64,000 nucleotides of DNA from Polaribacter sp. WD7 (GCF_003335085.1 NZ_QPEJ01000018.1:868001-932000), one strand, 5' to 3'. Counted from the stretch's first letter, positions 48,212 through 57,593 are shown. Made by a program: numbers and translations. Notes: generated by a model from the sequence alone, not told the origin.

Positions 48212-51200
48212 ATGAATTTAAGAATTTTACTGCAAATTCCTCCGAATTTGAGAGGAGCTTACTTTCTTGCTATTATGTTTTTTTCATCCATAGCAATGGC
48301 ACATGCACAAACTGTAACAGGTACAGTTTCAGCAGAAGGAGAATTGCTTCCTGGGGCATCAGTTTCTATAAAAGGAACATCAACAGGAACAAGTACAGAT
48401 TTTGATGGAAAATATTCCATTAAAGCAAATGCAGGCAGTACATTGGTTTTTTCCTATGTGGGTTATGCATCTAAAGAGGTTGTAGTTGGTAATCAAAAGG
48501 TTATTAACATAACTTTAGATTCAGACAACAAATTAGATGAAATTGTTGTTATTGGTTACGGTACTCAACGTAAATCAGATTTAACAGGTTCAGTATCATC
48601 TGTAAAAGCAGCAGAGATTACTCAAGTTCCAGTTTCTCGTGTAGACCAAGCATTACAAGGTAGAGCTACAGGTGTTCAAGTTACACAAACAAGTGGTGCT
48701 CCAGGAGCAGGAACTGTAATTAGAGTAAGAGGAGGTAATTCTATTACTGGTAGTAATGAACCACTTTGGGTTATAGATGGTATTATTGTGGGTACTAATT
48801 TCAACTTAAACAATATCAATAGTAATGATATTAAGTCTATTGAAATTTTAAAAGATGCTTCATCTATTGCTATTTATGGTTCTAGAGGAGCAAACGGTGT
48901 AGTTTTGGTGACTACCAAAAGCGGTAAAGGAGCTGTAGGAGGTAAACCTCAAATTAGTGTTAATTTATTTAGCAGTATTCAGTTAGTTCCAGAATTACCA
49001 GAGTTGTTATCGCAAGAAGAGCAGATAGCATTTACAAATGAAAGTGCGAGATTTAGAAATGCGGCAGAGCCTTTTCCAGATGCACCATCAACCTATCCAA
49101 ATAATGATTGGTATGATATTATTTTGGGGCCAGCACCAATTCATAATGCAGACATTTCAATTTCTGGAGGTTCAGACAATGTAAATTATTACAATTCTTT
49201 AAATTACTTTAACCAAAGAGGTATTATTGAGAGTTCTGGAATAGAGAAATTTATTTTTAGATCTAATATAGATATCAATTTAAGTGAAAAAGTAAAAGCA
49301 GGTTTTAGAATAAATTATTCTAGAATTAAACAAGATAATGGTTTGGCTTCTTTTGGTAATGCCTTTTCAATTTTACCAACGCAGCCAGTGTTTAATGCAG
49401 ATGGCTCTTTCAATGGTTTTGATGATGTTGTAGGTGCACCTTTTTCTAACCCAGTTGCAAATAGACTTTTAAATATTAATGAGACATTTACAAACAACTT
49501 ATTAAGTACAGCGTATTTAGAATATAAACCTTCTTCTAAATGGTTTATTCGCTCTACGTTTAGTCCAGAGTTAAACAATGTAAAACAAAATAGATTCACT
49601 TCTAGTCAATTACCAGGAAACCTTTTTGTAGGAGTAACAGATGGAGGTCTTGCAAGTGTAAGAACGGTTGCTGGAAATAGTTGGAATAATGAAAACACAG
49701 TACAATATCAATCAGATCTTGGAGAAAATCATAGTATAACTGTTCTTGGGGGGGCTTCTTTTCAAAAAGTAGTAGCAGAAACTACATTGGCAGAAGCAGA
49801 AGGGATTACAAGTGATGCTACAGGGTTTAATAGATTACAGAACTCTAATCCGGTTAGAGCTAAAGTAAGTAGCGATTTTAATAGTTTTCAAATAGCATCT
49901 TTCTTTGGAAGATTAAATTACAGTTTTAAAGATAAATATTTATTCACTTTGGTAGGTAGAACTGATGGGTCGTCTGTTTTTGCAGAAGGAAATAAGTATG
50001 CTTTTTTCCCCTCTGTAGCTGCAGCTTGGAAAATATCTGAAGAGCCTTTTATGCAAGATCAAGATCTTTTTTCAGATTTAAAGCTAAGAACAAGTTATGG
50101 TAGATCTGGTAATCAGGCCATAGACGCTTTTAGTACTTTAGAGACTTATGTACAGGCAAATACAACCTTAAACGGGGTAGAAGTACCAGGTTTAACAATT
50201 GGTAGGCCAGCTAACCCTAACTTACAATGGGAAACTACGAATTCTTTTGATATAGCCCTTGAGGCATCGTTATTTAATGGTAGAATTTTTACTGAATTCA
50301 ACTACTACTATAAACAAACTAACGATTTATTATTAGACGTAGCCATACCTAGACAAACTGGTTTTACTAGTCAACTTCAAAATGTAGGTTCATTAGAAAA
50401 CAAAGGGTGGGAATTCTTGTTAAATACTAAAAATATTATTAAAGATAATTTTACATGGAACTCTACTTTAACTTTATCAGCTAATAGAAATAAAATATTA
50501 GACTTAGGAGGAGCAGAGTTTATTGATTTAATCGTAGATCCAATAATAGGTTCTGGAAATACAAGGTTAATTGTAGGAGAATCAGTTCCTGTATTTACAG
50601 GTTTAAATTACTTAGGTACTTGGAAAAGTCAAGAAGAAATAGATGCTTCTGGTAGAACAGATCCACAAGTAGTTGGAGGACCTAGATTTGAAGATTTAAA
50701 TGGAGATGGTATTGCTTCTACATTAGATAATGTTGTTTTAGGTAGTCCTTTACCAGATTTAATTTTTGGTTTCGAAAACTCATTTACCTACAAAAACTGG
50801 GATTTCTCATTCTATTTTCAGGGTACTTTAGGTAATGAGGTGTATAACTTAAGAGTTCGTAATCATTTCTTTAATCGAGGAGAAACTACAAAATTTGCAG
50901 AATTAGCAAATCGTTGGACGCCAGAAAACCCAACTTCTAACATTCCAAGAGCAGGAGCAGACTCTGTAACAAATACACCAAGTAATTCAGAATATGTAGA
51001 AGATGGATCTCATTTAAGATTAAAAACAGCAAGAATTGCCTACAATATGCCAGTAGATAAGTTAGGTTTAAAAGGTGTTAAAAAAGCATCTCTTTATTTT
51101 TCAGGAAACAATTTATTGTTGTTCTCTAACTTTAGATTAATAGATCCAGAAGGAAGTAGATTTGGAAGAAATGGTTTAGGAAATATTGCGCAAGGTTATG

Positions 51201-51259
51201 CAGATGGTCAATACCCTAATCCAAGAGTATTAACAGTAGGTTTAAACGTAACATTTTAA
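48212..51259 (+). CDS. susC: SusC-like TonB-dependent oligosaccharide transporter
   Basis: 1015 residues. Signal peptide ending AHAQ, then a CarboxypepD_reg-like domain (GTVSAEGELLPGASVSIKG to about 105), the TonB-box region (DEIVVIGYGTQ), a plug with VRGGNSITGSNEPLWVIDG and YGSRGANGVVLVTTK, and a 22-strand barrel ending LTVGLNVTF. As the only SusC in the window, followed at 10 bp by SusD, it should import the products of the secreted lyases across the outer membrane. The promoter has the PUL operator, so import is co-regulated with degradation. Confidence 0.95.
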   Translation: MNLRILLQIPPNLRGAYFLAIMFFSSIAMAHAQTVTGTVSAEGELLPGASVSIKGTSTGTSTDFDGKYSIKANAGSTLVFSYVGYASKEVVVGNQKVINITLDSDNKLDEIVVIGYGTQRKSDLTGSVSSVKAAEITQVPVSRVDQALQGRATGVQVTQTSGAPGAGTVIRVRGGNSITGSNEPLWVIDGIIVGTNFNLNNINSNDIKSIEILKDASSIAIYGSRGANGVVLVTTKSGKGAVGGKPQISVNLFSSIQLVPELPELLSQEEQIAFTNESARFRNAAEPFPDAPSTYPNNDWYDIILGPAPIHNADISISGGSDNVNYYNSLNYFNQRGIIESSGIEKFIFRSNIDINLSEKVKAGFRINYSRIKQDNGLASFGNAFSILPTQPVFNADGSFNGFDDVVGAPFSNPVANRLLNINETFTNNLLSTAYLEYKPSSKWFIRSTFSPELNNVKQNRFTSSQLPGNLFVGVTDGGLASVRTVAGNSWNNENTVQYQSDLGENHSITVLGGASFQKVVAETTLAEAEGITSDATGFNRLQNSNPVRAKVSSDFNSFQIASFFGRLNYSFKDKYLFTLVGRTDGSSVFAEGNKYAFFPSVAAAWKISEEPFMQDQDLFSDLKLRTSYGRSGNQAIDAFSTLETYVQANTTLNGVEVPGLTIGRPANPNLQWETTNSFDIALEASLFNGRIFTEFNYYYKQTNDLLLDVAIPRQTGFTSQLQNVGSLENKGWEFLLNTKNIIKDNFTWNSTLTLSANRNKILDLGGAEFIDLIVDPIIGSGNTRLIVGESVPVFTGLNYLGTWKSQEEIDASGRTDPQVVGGPRFEDLNGDGIASTLDNVVLGSPLPDLIFGFENSFTYKNWDFSFYFQGTLGNEVYNLRVRNHFFNRGETTKFAELANRWTPENPTSNIPRAGADSVTNTPSNSEYVEDGSHLRLKTARIAYNMPVDKLGLKGVKKASLYFSGNNLLLFSNFRLIDPEGSRFGRNGLGNIAQGYADGQYPNPRVLTVGLNVTF

Positions 51260-51269
51260 AAACAATCAA

Positions 51270-52844
51270 ATGAAAACAAAATATATATATTTATATCTCT
51301 TCGTTGCTCTCTCTTTCTTTAATTGTGAGAGTTTCTTAGAAGAAGATCCTAGATCTCTGGTATCTCCTGAAACCTTTTTTGCTTCAGAAAATGATGCAAG
51401 ACAAGCTATTCAAGGAATGTATGCCATCTTAAAGAATAATTCAATTTATGGTCAAGTTGGGTTAGATCATTTTTACGATAATGGTGCAGATATTATAGAG
51501 CCAAACAGGGCAGCAAATTTTGTTGAACCTATAGGTAATTATTCTATGAATGAAGCTTTAGCTGATGTTTCTGTGCAAAAAATGAGTGTTTCAGATACTT
51601 GGAAAGATTTGTACAGAGTAATTTTAAATGTGAATGTATTAATTGATAGAGTTACAGGAAATGAAGCAATTGGAAATGAAAGTGTTCGCACAGAAATTAT
51701 AGCTGAGGCTAGATTTATGAGAGGTTTGTGCTATTGGCACATTACTAATCTTTGGGGAGATGCTCCTTATTATACAGAAGTGTTAACTTTAGAAGAAATT
51801 AGTGCTTTAGGTAGAACTGCAGAGGCAACAATTATAGAAGGTACTTTACAAGATTTACAATTTGCTCAAGATAATCTACCATCTGTATATCCTGATGCAG
51901 AAAGAGGAAGAGCATCAAAATGGGCTGCAGCTATAATCATGGCAAAAATATACATGAAGCAACAAGATTGGCAGCAAGGTTTGGCAAAATCAGAAGAAAT
52001 TATAAATCAATCTCCTCATAGTTTATTACCAAATTATAATGACGTTTTTGATCCTTCTAATGAGTATAATGCAGAAATTATTTGGTCATTAGACTTTGCA
52101 AGAGATATTACAGGTCAATTTGATCCAGCTTTTCCAGGAAGAGCATTTGCAGGAAACAGTAATTGGAGACCAAGTATGTTTAATCCAAGACTTAGAGATG
52201 AGCCTTTAAACACTGATGAAAGAGGTGCTTTAAGAGATGCTTTAACAGCAAGAGGAGAGGCATTTAACGGAACAGGCTTACAGGTTGCATCACAAGACTT
52301 TGCAGAAAAATTTCCTTTGAATGATTTAAGAAGAGAAATTAATATTGTAAATAATTATTTGGGCTTTGATCTAGTTTTTCCCTACATGGCAAAATTTTGG
52401 AACTTATCTTTAGAGATGTCTCCACGTTTTAATCATTCAGATAATAGAATGGTATTTCGTTTAGCAGATGTTTATTTGATGGCTGCAGAATGTGAAAATG
52501 AATTAAATGGACCAACATCTAAAGCTTTAAATTTTATGCATGCTGTAAGAAGCAGAGCCTATGCTACGCAAGCAGAATGGGATATTACAGGAGTAAGTCA
52601 GCAAGGTTTTAGAGAAGCTATGTATGACGAACGTAAATGGGAGTTAGCAGGTGAAGCACATAGAAGATATGATCTTATAAGATGGGGTATTTTATTGGAT
52701 GTTGTTCAAAACTTAGAATATCGTTTTTGGAAGCCTAACGAAAATATTAGACCTTTTCATGTGAAATTACCAATTCCGTTACAAGAATTAGAATTAAATC
52801 CAGCATTATTAGAGTCAGATCCTACTAATAATGGATACCGCTAA
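51270..52844 (+). CDS. susD: SusD-like surface glycan-binding lipoprotein
   Basis: 524 residues, lipobox at C19 (LSFFNC) followed by acidic residues (ESFLEEDP) as in surface-exposed lipoproteins. TPR-like helical core with the SusD signature FREAMYDERKWELAGE and HRRYDLIRWG. It should form the lid of the SusC transporter and bind incoming oligosaccharides. It overlaps no other gene and is followed by a strong terminator, so susC-susD is a two-gene unit. Confidence 0.95.
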   Translation: MKTKYIYLYLFVALSFFNCESFLEEDPRSLVSPETFFASENDARQAIQGMYAILKNNSIYGQVGLDHFYDNGADIIEPNRAANFVEPIGNYSMNEALADVSVQKMSVSDTWKDLYRVILNVNVLIDRVTGNEAIGNESVRTEIIAEARFMRGLCYWHITNLWGDAPYYTEVLTLEEISALGRTAEATIIEGTLQDLQFAQDNLPSVYPDAERGRASKWAAAIIMAKIYMKQQDWQQGLAKSEEIINQSPHSLLPNYNDVFDPSNEYNAEIIWSLDFARDITGQFDPAFPGRAFAGNSNWRPSMFNPRLRDEPLNTDERGALRDALTARGEAFNGTGLQVASQDFAEKFPLNDLRREINIVNNYLGFDLVFPYMAKFWNLSLEMSPRFNHSDNRMVFRLADVYLMAAECENELNGPTSKALNFMHAVRSRAYATQAEWDITGVSQQGFREAMYDERKWELAGEAHRRYDLIRWGILLDVVQNLEYRFWKPNENIRPFHVKLPIPLQELELNPALLESDPTNNGYR

Positions 52845-52870
52845 ACTTTACTTTTAATATGTTTTGATGA

Positions 52871-52908
52871 AAAAACCGAGAGATACTATAGATGTACTCT
52901 CGGTTTTT
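52871..52908 (+). terminator. Rho-independent terminator
   Basis: A 12-bp stem (AAAAACCGAGAG/CTCTCGGTTTTT) with a 14-base loop that can pair further (TAC/GTA), 26 bp after susD. Confidence 0.88.
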
Positions 52909-53119
52909 GAGTTTTGGTATCTCAAAGTGGTAAAAGGTATAGTTACATGTTAAAAAATGAGAAAGAAATGCGTTGCTATTAAATTTTGAGAAATTAGGAG
53001 ACTTTAAAACAGGTTAGAAATATTTTTATAATTTTTAAAAATATATAGTAATATTTTTTTCTATTTGAATAAACTTTGCTAGCTTTATGAATGGAAATGT
53101 TGTATCTGTATTAGAAGTG

Positions 53120-53164
53120 CAGGATAGCACAGGATGCTAAAAACCTACATTCCATATATTTTTA
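53120..53164 (+). promoter_or_regulatory. PUL operator plus -7 box, site 11
   Basis: CAGGATAGCACAGGAT at 53120-53135, both halves perfect, and box TATTTTTA at 53157-53164 (offset 37 bp). It lies 86 bp before the ATG at 53222. Confidence 0.75.
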
Positions 53165-53221
53165 TCATCGACTATTATGTAGTCAATTAATTAACAATTA
53201 TTAATCAATTAAACTAAAATT

Positions 53222-54025
53222 ATGAAGAAAATTACTTTAAAATTAATTGCTTTTGTATTATTTGCAATTTCAACAACACAAATTAGTGCGCAAGCTTTTG
53301 AAGCAGCACCAGGTCTTTACAGAGTGCAAGTACAAGGAGAAGATTTAACCTTAACTATTGCTAGTCAAGCAGTAGATGGAGTGTGGGCTCTTACTTATGA
53401 AGCAGTAGATTTGAATAATAATAACCAAGTATTTTTAATAAGCCCAGTTGAGATTGTAGATGATGAGACTGGAGAGTTAGTTCCAAATTTATGGAGTTTT
53501 GAAGCTGTTGCAGGAAACCAAGGAGCTATGGAAGTTGAAGATATTACAAATAATAATTCAAGCATAGTCTTTAGAGGTAACGCAGTAGGTCAAGAGAATA
53601 GAATAGATATTTTTAATCCAACTAGAGGAATGGGTACTCAAATTTTTAGCGAAGCTCAAGGTTTTACTGCTGGTGCTAAAAGAAGAATTCAAAACTTTGA
53701 ATTAGGTAGAGTAGTTTCTCTTTCTGGTGGTTCTCCAGTAGCTTTTGATTTTATTCCTGTTGAAGCTTTAAGTACAGCATCAAATGTTTTAACTTCAAGT
53801 GATTTTTCAATTTCTAATATTGGAGATCAGTTAAATATCAGTAGTGCTGCTTTACAAATTAATGAAGTTGCTGTTTACAGTATTTTAGGTAAAAATGTTT
53901 TATCTGAATCAGGTATTTCTTTATCTTCTGTTAATATGAATACATCTTCTTTATCTACAGGTATGTATATCGTAAAAATAGGAACTGATAAAGGTTTTTT
54001 CAGCACTAAGATTGTTGTAGAATAA
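53222..54025 (+). CDS. Small secreted protein of unknown function with T9SS domain
   Basis: 267 residues. Signal peptide of about 1-23 (ISAQ). The middle (about 24-190) is beta-rich with short repeats of hydrophobic and polar residues (LYRVQVQGEDLTLTIASQ, DGVWALTYEAVDLNNNNQV) and no motif I recognise. The end is a T9SS sorting domain (INEVAVYSILGKNVL, LSTGMYIVKIG, FFSTKIVVE). It is the first gene after susD and has its own perfect operator and terminator. This is where SusE/SusF-like surface binding lipoproteins normally sit, so a glycan-binding role is possible, but it is no SusE homologue that I can see. Confidence 0.7.
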   Translation: MKKITLKLIAFVLFAISTTQISAQAFEAAPGLYRVQVQGEDLTLTIASQAVDGVWALTYEAVDLNNNNQVFLISPVEIVDDETGELVPNLWSFEAVAGNQGAMEVEDITNNNSSIVFRGNAVGQENRIDIFNPTRGMGTQIFSEAQGFTAGAKRRIQNFELGRVVSLSGGSPVAFDFIPVEALSTASNVLTSSDFSISNIGDQLNISSAALQINEVAVYSILGKNVLSESGISLSSVNMNTSSLSTGMYIVKIGTDKGFFSTKIVVE

Positions 54026-54048
54026 TTTTTACAAAAAATAGTTATAAT

Positions 54049-54074
54049 AAAAGCCTGTTTTTTAACAGGCTTTT
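54049..54074 (+). terminator. Rho-independent terminator
   Basis: An 11-bp stem (AAAAGCCTGTT/AACAGGCTTTT) with a TTTT loop and trailing T, 23 bp after the stop at 54025. Confidence 0.9.
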
Positions 54075-54231
54075 TTATGCGTAAAAAATAGATCATAAAT
54101 TTAGATGATATAAATTTATTTTAACAAGCAAGAATAAAAGAAAAACCTAACTATAAGGTCTCGTCAAATAAATGTACCTAATTTGCTTTTAGGCGTTAAA
54201 ATATATTAAAAAGTAATAAAAAAGAAAGAAA

Positions 54232-54546
54232 ATGCAAAGATTAGCTTTTAAAATGAAATTAAACCCAGGACAAAAAGAAGCATACAAATTACGTCATGAT
54301 CAACTTTGGCCAGAATTAAAAGAGTTATTAAAACAAAATGGAGTTAGTGAATATTCTATATTTTTAGATGAAGAAACTAGTACACTCTTTGCGTTTCAAA
54401 AAGTGTCTGGTAAAGGCGGCTCTCAAGATTTAGCAAACAACCCTGTTGTAAAAAAATGGTGGGATTTTATGGCGGATATTATGGAGGTAAATCCAGATAA
54501 TTCACCTATTTCAATCCCCTTAAAAGAGGTTTTCTATTTAGAATAA
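54232..54546 (+). CDS. rhaM: L-rhamnose mutarotase
   Basis: 104 residues, the same length as Escherichia coli RhaM. It has the YKLRHDQLWPEL motif placing Y18 and H22 at the positions of the catalytic Tyr and His of RhaM, and a tryptophan pair in KKWWDFMADIM. It interconverts alpha and beta L-rhamnopyranose in the cytoplasm, and no signal peptide is present. It is the only cytoplasmic sugar enzyme in the window and supports rhamnose as a main product of the locus. I see no CAGGAT-type operator upstream. Confidence 0.93.
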   Translation: MQRLAFKMKLNPGQKEAYKLRHDQLWPELKELLKQNGVSEYSIFLDEETSTLFAFQKVSGKGGSQDLANNPVVKKWWDFMADIMEVNPDNSPISIPLKEVFYLE

Positions 54547-54597
54547 ATATACTAGACGTATAAACTATTGTTAAAACTTATAGTTTTTTGTTTTTTC

Positions 54598-54642
54598 CAT
54601 GTCACTCCATGATGGTTTTTACAACAATTTTAAACAAATTTG
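54598..54642 (+). promoter_or_regulatory. PUL operator plus -7 box, site 12 (variant)
   Basis: CATGTCACTCCATGAT at 54598-54613: both half-sites have T in place of the first G, but the 10-bp period is kept. Box CAAATTTG lies at 54635-54642 (offset 37 bp), 56 bp before the ATG at 54670. Confidence 0.55.
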
Positions 54643-54669
54643 TAACGCAAATAACTAAAAATAAATAAT

Positions 54670-57108
54670 ATGTCAAAAATTTACAATGTAATGTCGTCTA
54701 GAAGCACTTTTTTCTTTATGTTGATATTTTCATTCATTACTGTAAATTCGCAAGTTGTTTTACAAAATGAAATCAATATATCTGATATAGCTTTACATTT
54801 TAACGGAAGTAAAGTAGGAAGTACAGCTGCAAATACAGGTGATGATAGACCATATGATTACTTTTTTGGAAGAAATATTTCTGCTCATGGAGACTGTATA
54901 AAAACCTATAATGATTATGTTTTTATGACATGGTATAGAGGTGGTAAAGGAGATAGACATGTAATGTTAACTCGTTACAATACAAAAACTGGAACATCTG
55001 TAGATATAGAATTTCCTCACAGACATACTGGTTATCAAAACAGATATTGGATAGGAGAATCTCATAATACCATAGCCGTAGCTGTTAGTCCTTTAGATGG
55101 AACAATTCATTTGTTATATGATATGCATGCGTATAGTAGAACTAGACCTTCAAACGGAAGTTTAAGCAAAGATTATTTCAGATATTCTTACTCTACAAAA
55201 AATGCAGCATCATTATCTGATGAAGAATTTACATTAGATAAGTTTGTAAAAAATGCAGAAGGTGGTTACAAGCATTTAAGTCTTAACGGAGGTGAAGATT
55301 ATGCTAATTTCAATGCGTTAACTTACCCGCAATTCTTTTTAAACGATGCAGGAGATTTATTCATGTACATGAGAGAAGGTGGTAATAATAATGGAGCATA
55401 TAAGTTTTCTAAATACAATGCAACTACATCAAGATGGTCTTCATTTAAAGACTTTAATATTTTAGGAGCAAGAAATAGAGGGCAACAATACAATTGGGGT
55501 CTTTATGGAGATATTAGATATGAGAATGGTAAAATAAGAATCGGTTTTCAGCGCAGATCACAAAATAATAACGATAAATATCAATTTCAAAACGGAATAT
55601 ATTACGCCTATTCAGACGATCAAGATGGTTTAAGTGATTGGAAAAATTACAGAGGAGAAGGCTTTAATTTACCGTTAATAGATTCTGATAAGATTTTTGT
55701 AACAGAACCTGGAGATTTAGTTGAAACTACTGCAAAAGATCAAGTGTATATTGTTGGAGGTTTTGATTGGACGGTTACAGACAGAGGAGATGTTCACTTT
55801 ATAAGTAGAGTAGAAGATAGAGAGAATGGGGTAACCAAGCACGTGCATACCTATCAGAGAGCAGGGGAGTCAGAATTTACAACTACTACAGAGTTTACTG
55901 GGGCAAGTGCTATTTATACTTCTGGTGATGATATTTATATTATAGGTTTAAACAATAGTGGAAAAGTCTTTATAGAAAAAGCCAAAGGTGGTACAAATAA
56001 TTTTAGAAAAGTTTATGAGGCTACAGGAGGTAAAACTTTTGATCATGGAAGAGTGCATATTGCTAATGGAATACTTTATTATTATTTGATGGAAAAAAAA
56101 TCTGGAAATGCACAACCAGTGTACTTACAGATCATAGATTTAGATGTTAATGCAGATCCTATACCGTTAAATGTATCTTTTTCAACGTTAGCGGACAATC
56201 AAAATTTAAATGTAGATCAAAACGTAGAAATAAAAGTTGATGCTTATACTGATAATGGTTTTGTAACTAAAGTAGAGTTTGTTATAGATGGGGTTTTATA
56301 TGAAACGGATGGTACTGCTCCTTTTCAAACAGATTGGAAACCAACTGTAGAGGGAGCACATACAATAGAAGCTGTAGCTTACAGTAGTTCAGAAGAAAAA
56401 GTAAGTAAAACTGTTAATATAACTGTAAATCCAAAAGATTTTACAGATTTAACAGGTGATTTTTACAGACTTAAAAACGTAGCAACAGGAAAATATGCTT
56501 CTTCTAAAGATTCTGAAACCATAGCAACCGATACTGCAGAAGGAAGAGAGTCTGAATGGGAGTTTGTAGCTACAAGTAGTTTTTATAATATAGATAATGG
56601 GGTAAGAGGTATTTTAAGATACACAGGCACTTCATCAATCATAAGTACTCCTTTTGCTTCTCCAAGAGCAGATTCAGACAAAATGTGGACTGTGATTTAC
56701 AATGAATCAGACAAAACATATACATTTAAAGGGAGAAATGGAAATAGATATTTAGCTCATGTTTCAGGAAATAGTGCTGTAACTCATTCCACAGTAATCA
56801 ATAACAATAGTAAATGGACAGTAGAATCTACAAGTGAAGTTTTAAGTGTAAATGATCAACTATTAAATTCGTCTTTAATAAACATTTATCCAAACCCAGC
56901 AAGTAGTAGCTTTACAATATCTTTAAATGGTATTAGAAATGCTAAAGTAACAATGTATGATGTATTGGGTAAAGAAGTCTTTTCTTCGAACACAGATCAA
57001 GAATCTTTAAAAGTAGATAAACTTAAAAGATTTAATGCAGGGATCTATTTAATTGAGGTAAAAGGAGATAATCAAGAAATACATAGAACAAAAGTTGTTA
57101 TAGAATAA
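54670..57108 (+). CDS. Secreted BNR-4 propeller lyase (PL24/PL25-like) with Ig-like, glycan-binding and T9SS domains, second copy
   Basis: 812 residues, paralogous over the full length to the protein at 1685. Signal peptide of about 1-28. The propeller has SAHGDC (H73), FMTWYRGG and GESHNT; the Ig-like domain spans about 492-585, the binding-like module about 590-725 (NVATGKYA, FYNIDNG, DKMWTV) and the T9SS domain about 737-812 (YPNPASSS). It probably cleaves ulvan outside the cell, with specificity that may differ from the first copy, since the substrate-facing loops differ. A terminator and a remnant of a third family member follow. Confidence 0.75.
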   Translation: MSKIYNVMSSRSTFFFMLIFSFITVNSQVVLQNEINISDIALHFNGSKVGSTAANTGDDRPYDYFFGRNISAHGDCIKTYNDYVFMTWYRGGKGDRHVMLTRYNTKTGTSVDIEFPHRHTGYQNRYWIGESHNTIAVAVSPLDGTIHLLYDMHAYSRTRPSNGSLSKDYFRYSYSTKNAASLSDEEFTLDKFVKNAEGGYKHLSLNGGEDYANFNALTYPQFFLNDAGDLFMYMREGGNNNGAYKFSKYNATTSRWSSFKDFNILGARNRGQQYNWGLYGDIRYENGKIRIGFQRRSQNNNDKYQFQNGIYYAYSDDQDGLSDWKNYRGEGFNLPLIDSDKIFVTEPGDLVETTAKDQVYIVGGFDWTVTDRGDVHFISRVEDRENGVTKHVHTYQRAGESEFTTTTEFTGASAIYTSGDDIYIIGLNNSGKVFIEKAKGGTNNFRKVYEATGGKTFDHGRVHIANGILYYYLMEKKSGNAQPVYLQIIDLDVNADPIPLNVSFSTLADNQNLNVDQNVEIKVDAYTDNGFVTKVEFVIDGVLYETDGTAPFQTDWKPTVEGAHTIEAVAYSSSEEKVSKTVNITVNPKDFTDLTGDFYRLKNVATGKYASSKDSETIATDTAEGRESEWEFVATSSFYNIDNGVRGILRYTGTSSIISTPFASPRADSDKMWTVIYNESDKTYTFKGRNGNRYLAHVSGNSAVTHSTVINNNSKWTVESTSEVLSVNDQLLNSSLINIYPNPASSSFTISLNGIRNAKVTMYDVLGKEVFSSNTDQESLKVDKLKRFNAGIYLIEVKGDNQEIHRTKVVIE

Positions 57109-57126
57109 TAAAAATAAATTTTTTAC

Positions 57127-57159
57127 AAAAAAGGAGGTAATTTTATTACTTCCTTTTTT
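57127..57159 (+). terminator. Rho-independent terminator
   Basis: A 14-bp stem (AAAAAAGGAGGTAA/TTACTTCCTTTTTT) with one G-T pair and a 5-base loop, 18 bp after the lyase stop. Confidence 0.82.
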
Positions 57160-57177
57160 TGTTTTATGACTAGAATT

Positions 57178-57222
57178 AAGGATATATCAGGATAGTTAAA
57201 TAAAGATAAAATTAGATATTTG
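57178..57222 (+). promoter_or_regulatory. PUL operator plus -7 box, site 13
   Basis: AAGGATATATCAGGAT at 57178-57193 and box GATATTTG at 57215-57222 (offset 37 bp), 69 bp before the ATG of the mini-gene at 57263. Confidence 0.7.
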
Positions 57223-57262
57223 AATTAATTTAAAATAGAAATAAGTTAATATAATAAACATT

Positions 57263-57529
57263 ATGTACCAGAAATTGAATGTAACTACAGAAAAAGTTCT
57301 CAAAAATTCATTTTTATTGTGCATTATGTTAGTAATAAGTTTGTCGGCTTTAGCTCAAGTAAAATTAGAAACAAAAATAAAAATTACTGATGAAGTAATT
57401 TATGAAAATCATGATATTGATAATGCTGTAGGTATACAAAATGATGGTAGATTTAATAGAGGTGTTTACCTAGTTAAGATAACTGACAGTGTTCAAAAAG
57501 AGTATTTCAAAAAAATTATTATTGAATAA
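57263..57529 (+). CDS. Mini-gene: signal peptide joined to T9SS tail, deletion remnant of a BNR-4 lyase
   Basis: 88 residues. The first 43 match the start of the BNR-4 lyases: signal peptide, then QVKLETKIKITD against QVTLEREVKITD at 1685. The rest matches the end of their T9SS sorting domain: EVIYENHDIDN...NDGRFNRGVYLVKI against KIVYETVTDLDR...GVYIVKV. Everything between, roughly 700 residues, is gone. In the intact paralogue both ends of the missing piece encode ITD within short shared DNA (AATTACAGA), a plausible deletion junction. Operator, promoter box, start codon, signal and terminator all remain, so a small secreted peptide may still be made. It could be a dead gene or a repurposed one. 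Confidence 0.75.
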   Translation: MYQKLNVTTEKVLKNSFLLCIMLVISLSALAQVKLETKIKITDEVIYENHDIDNAVGIQNDGRFNRGVYLVKITDSVQKEYFKKIIIE

Positions 57530-57553
57530 AATAGAAATACGAAATCATAATAT

Positions 57554-57593
57554 AAAAGAAGTTGTATCGTTTTTAAATGATACAACTTCTTTT
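57554..57593 (+). terminator. Rho-independent terminator
   Basis: A 15-bp stem (AAAAGAAGTTGTATC/GATACAACTTCTTTT) with a 10-base loop and a long T run, 24 bp after the mini-gene. Confidence 0.92.

Larger units (their letters stand above)
52845..53221 (+). other. Gene-free stretch after susD
   Basis: It holds the terminator at 52871-52908 and the operator/promoter at 53120-53164. The roughly 210 AT-rich bases between show no coding frame, RNA-like structure or gene relic that I can support. Confidence 0.6.

Noticed and set aside
48157..48405. 82-codon + strand frame overlapping the start of susC
   Set aside because: It overlaps the SusC signal peptide in another frame and has no domain of its own.
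54141..54190. Possible operator and promoter before rhaM
   Set aside because: A TAATTTG-like box is present, but the upstream sequence does not fit two half-sites at the fixed offset.
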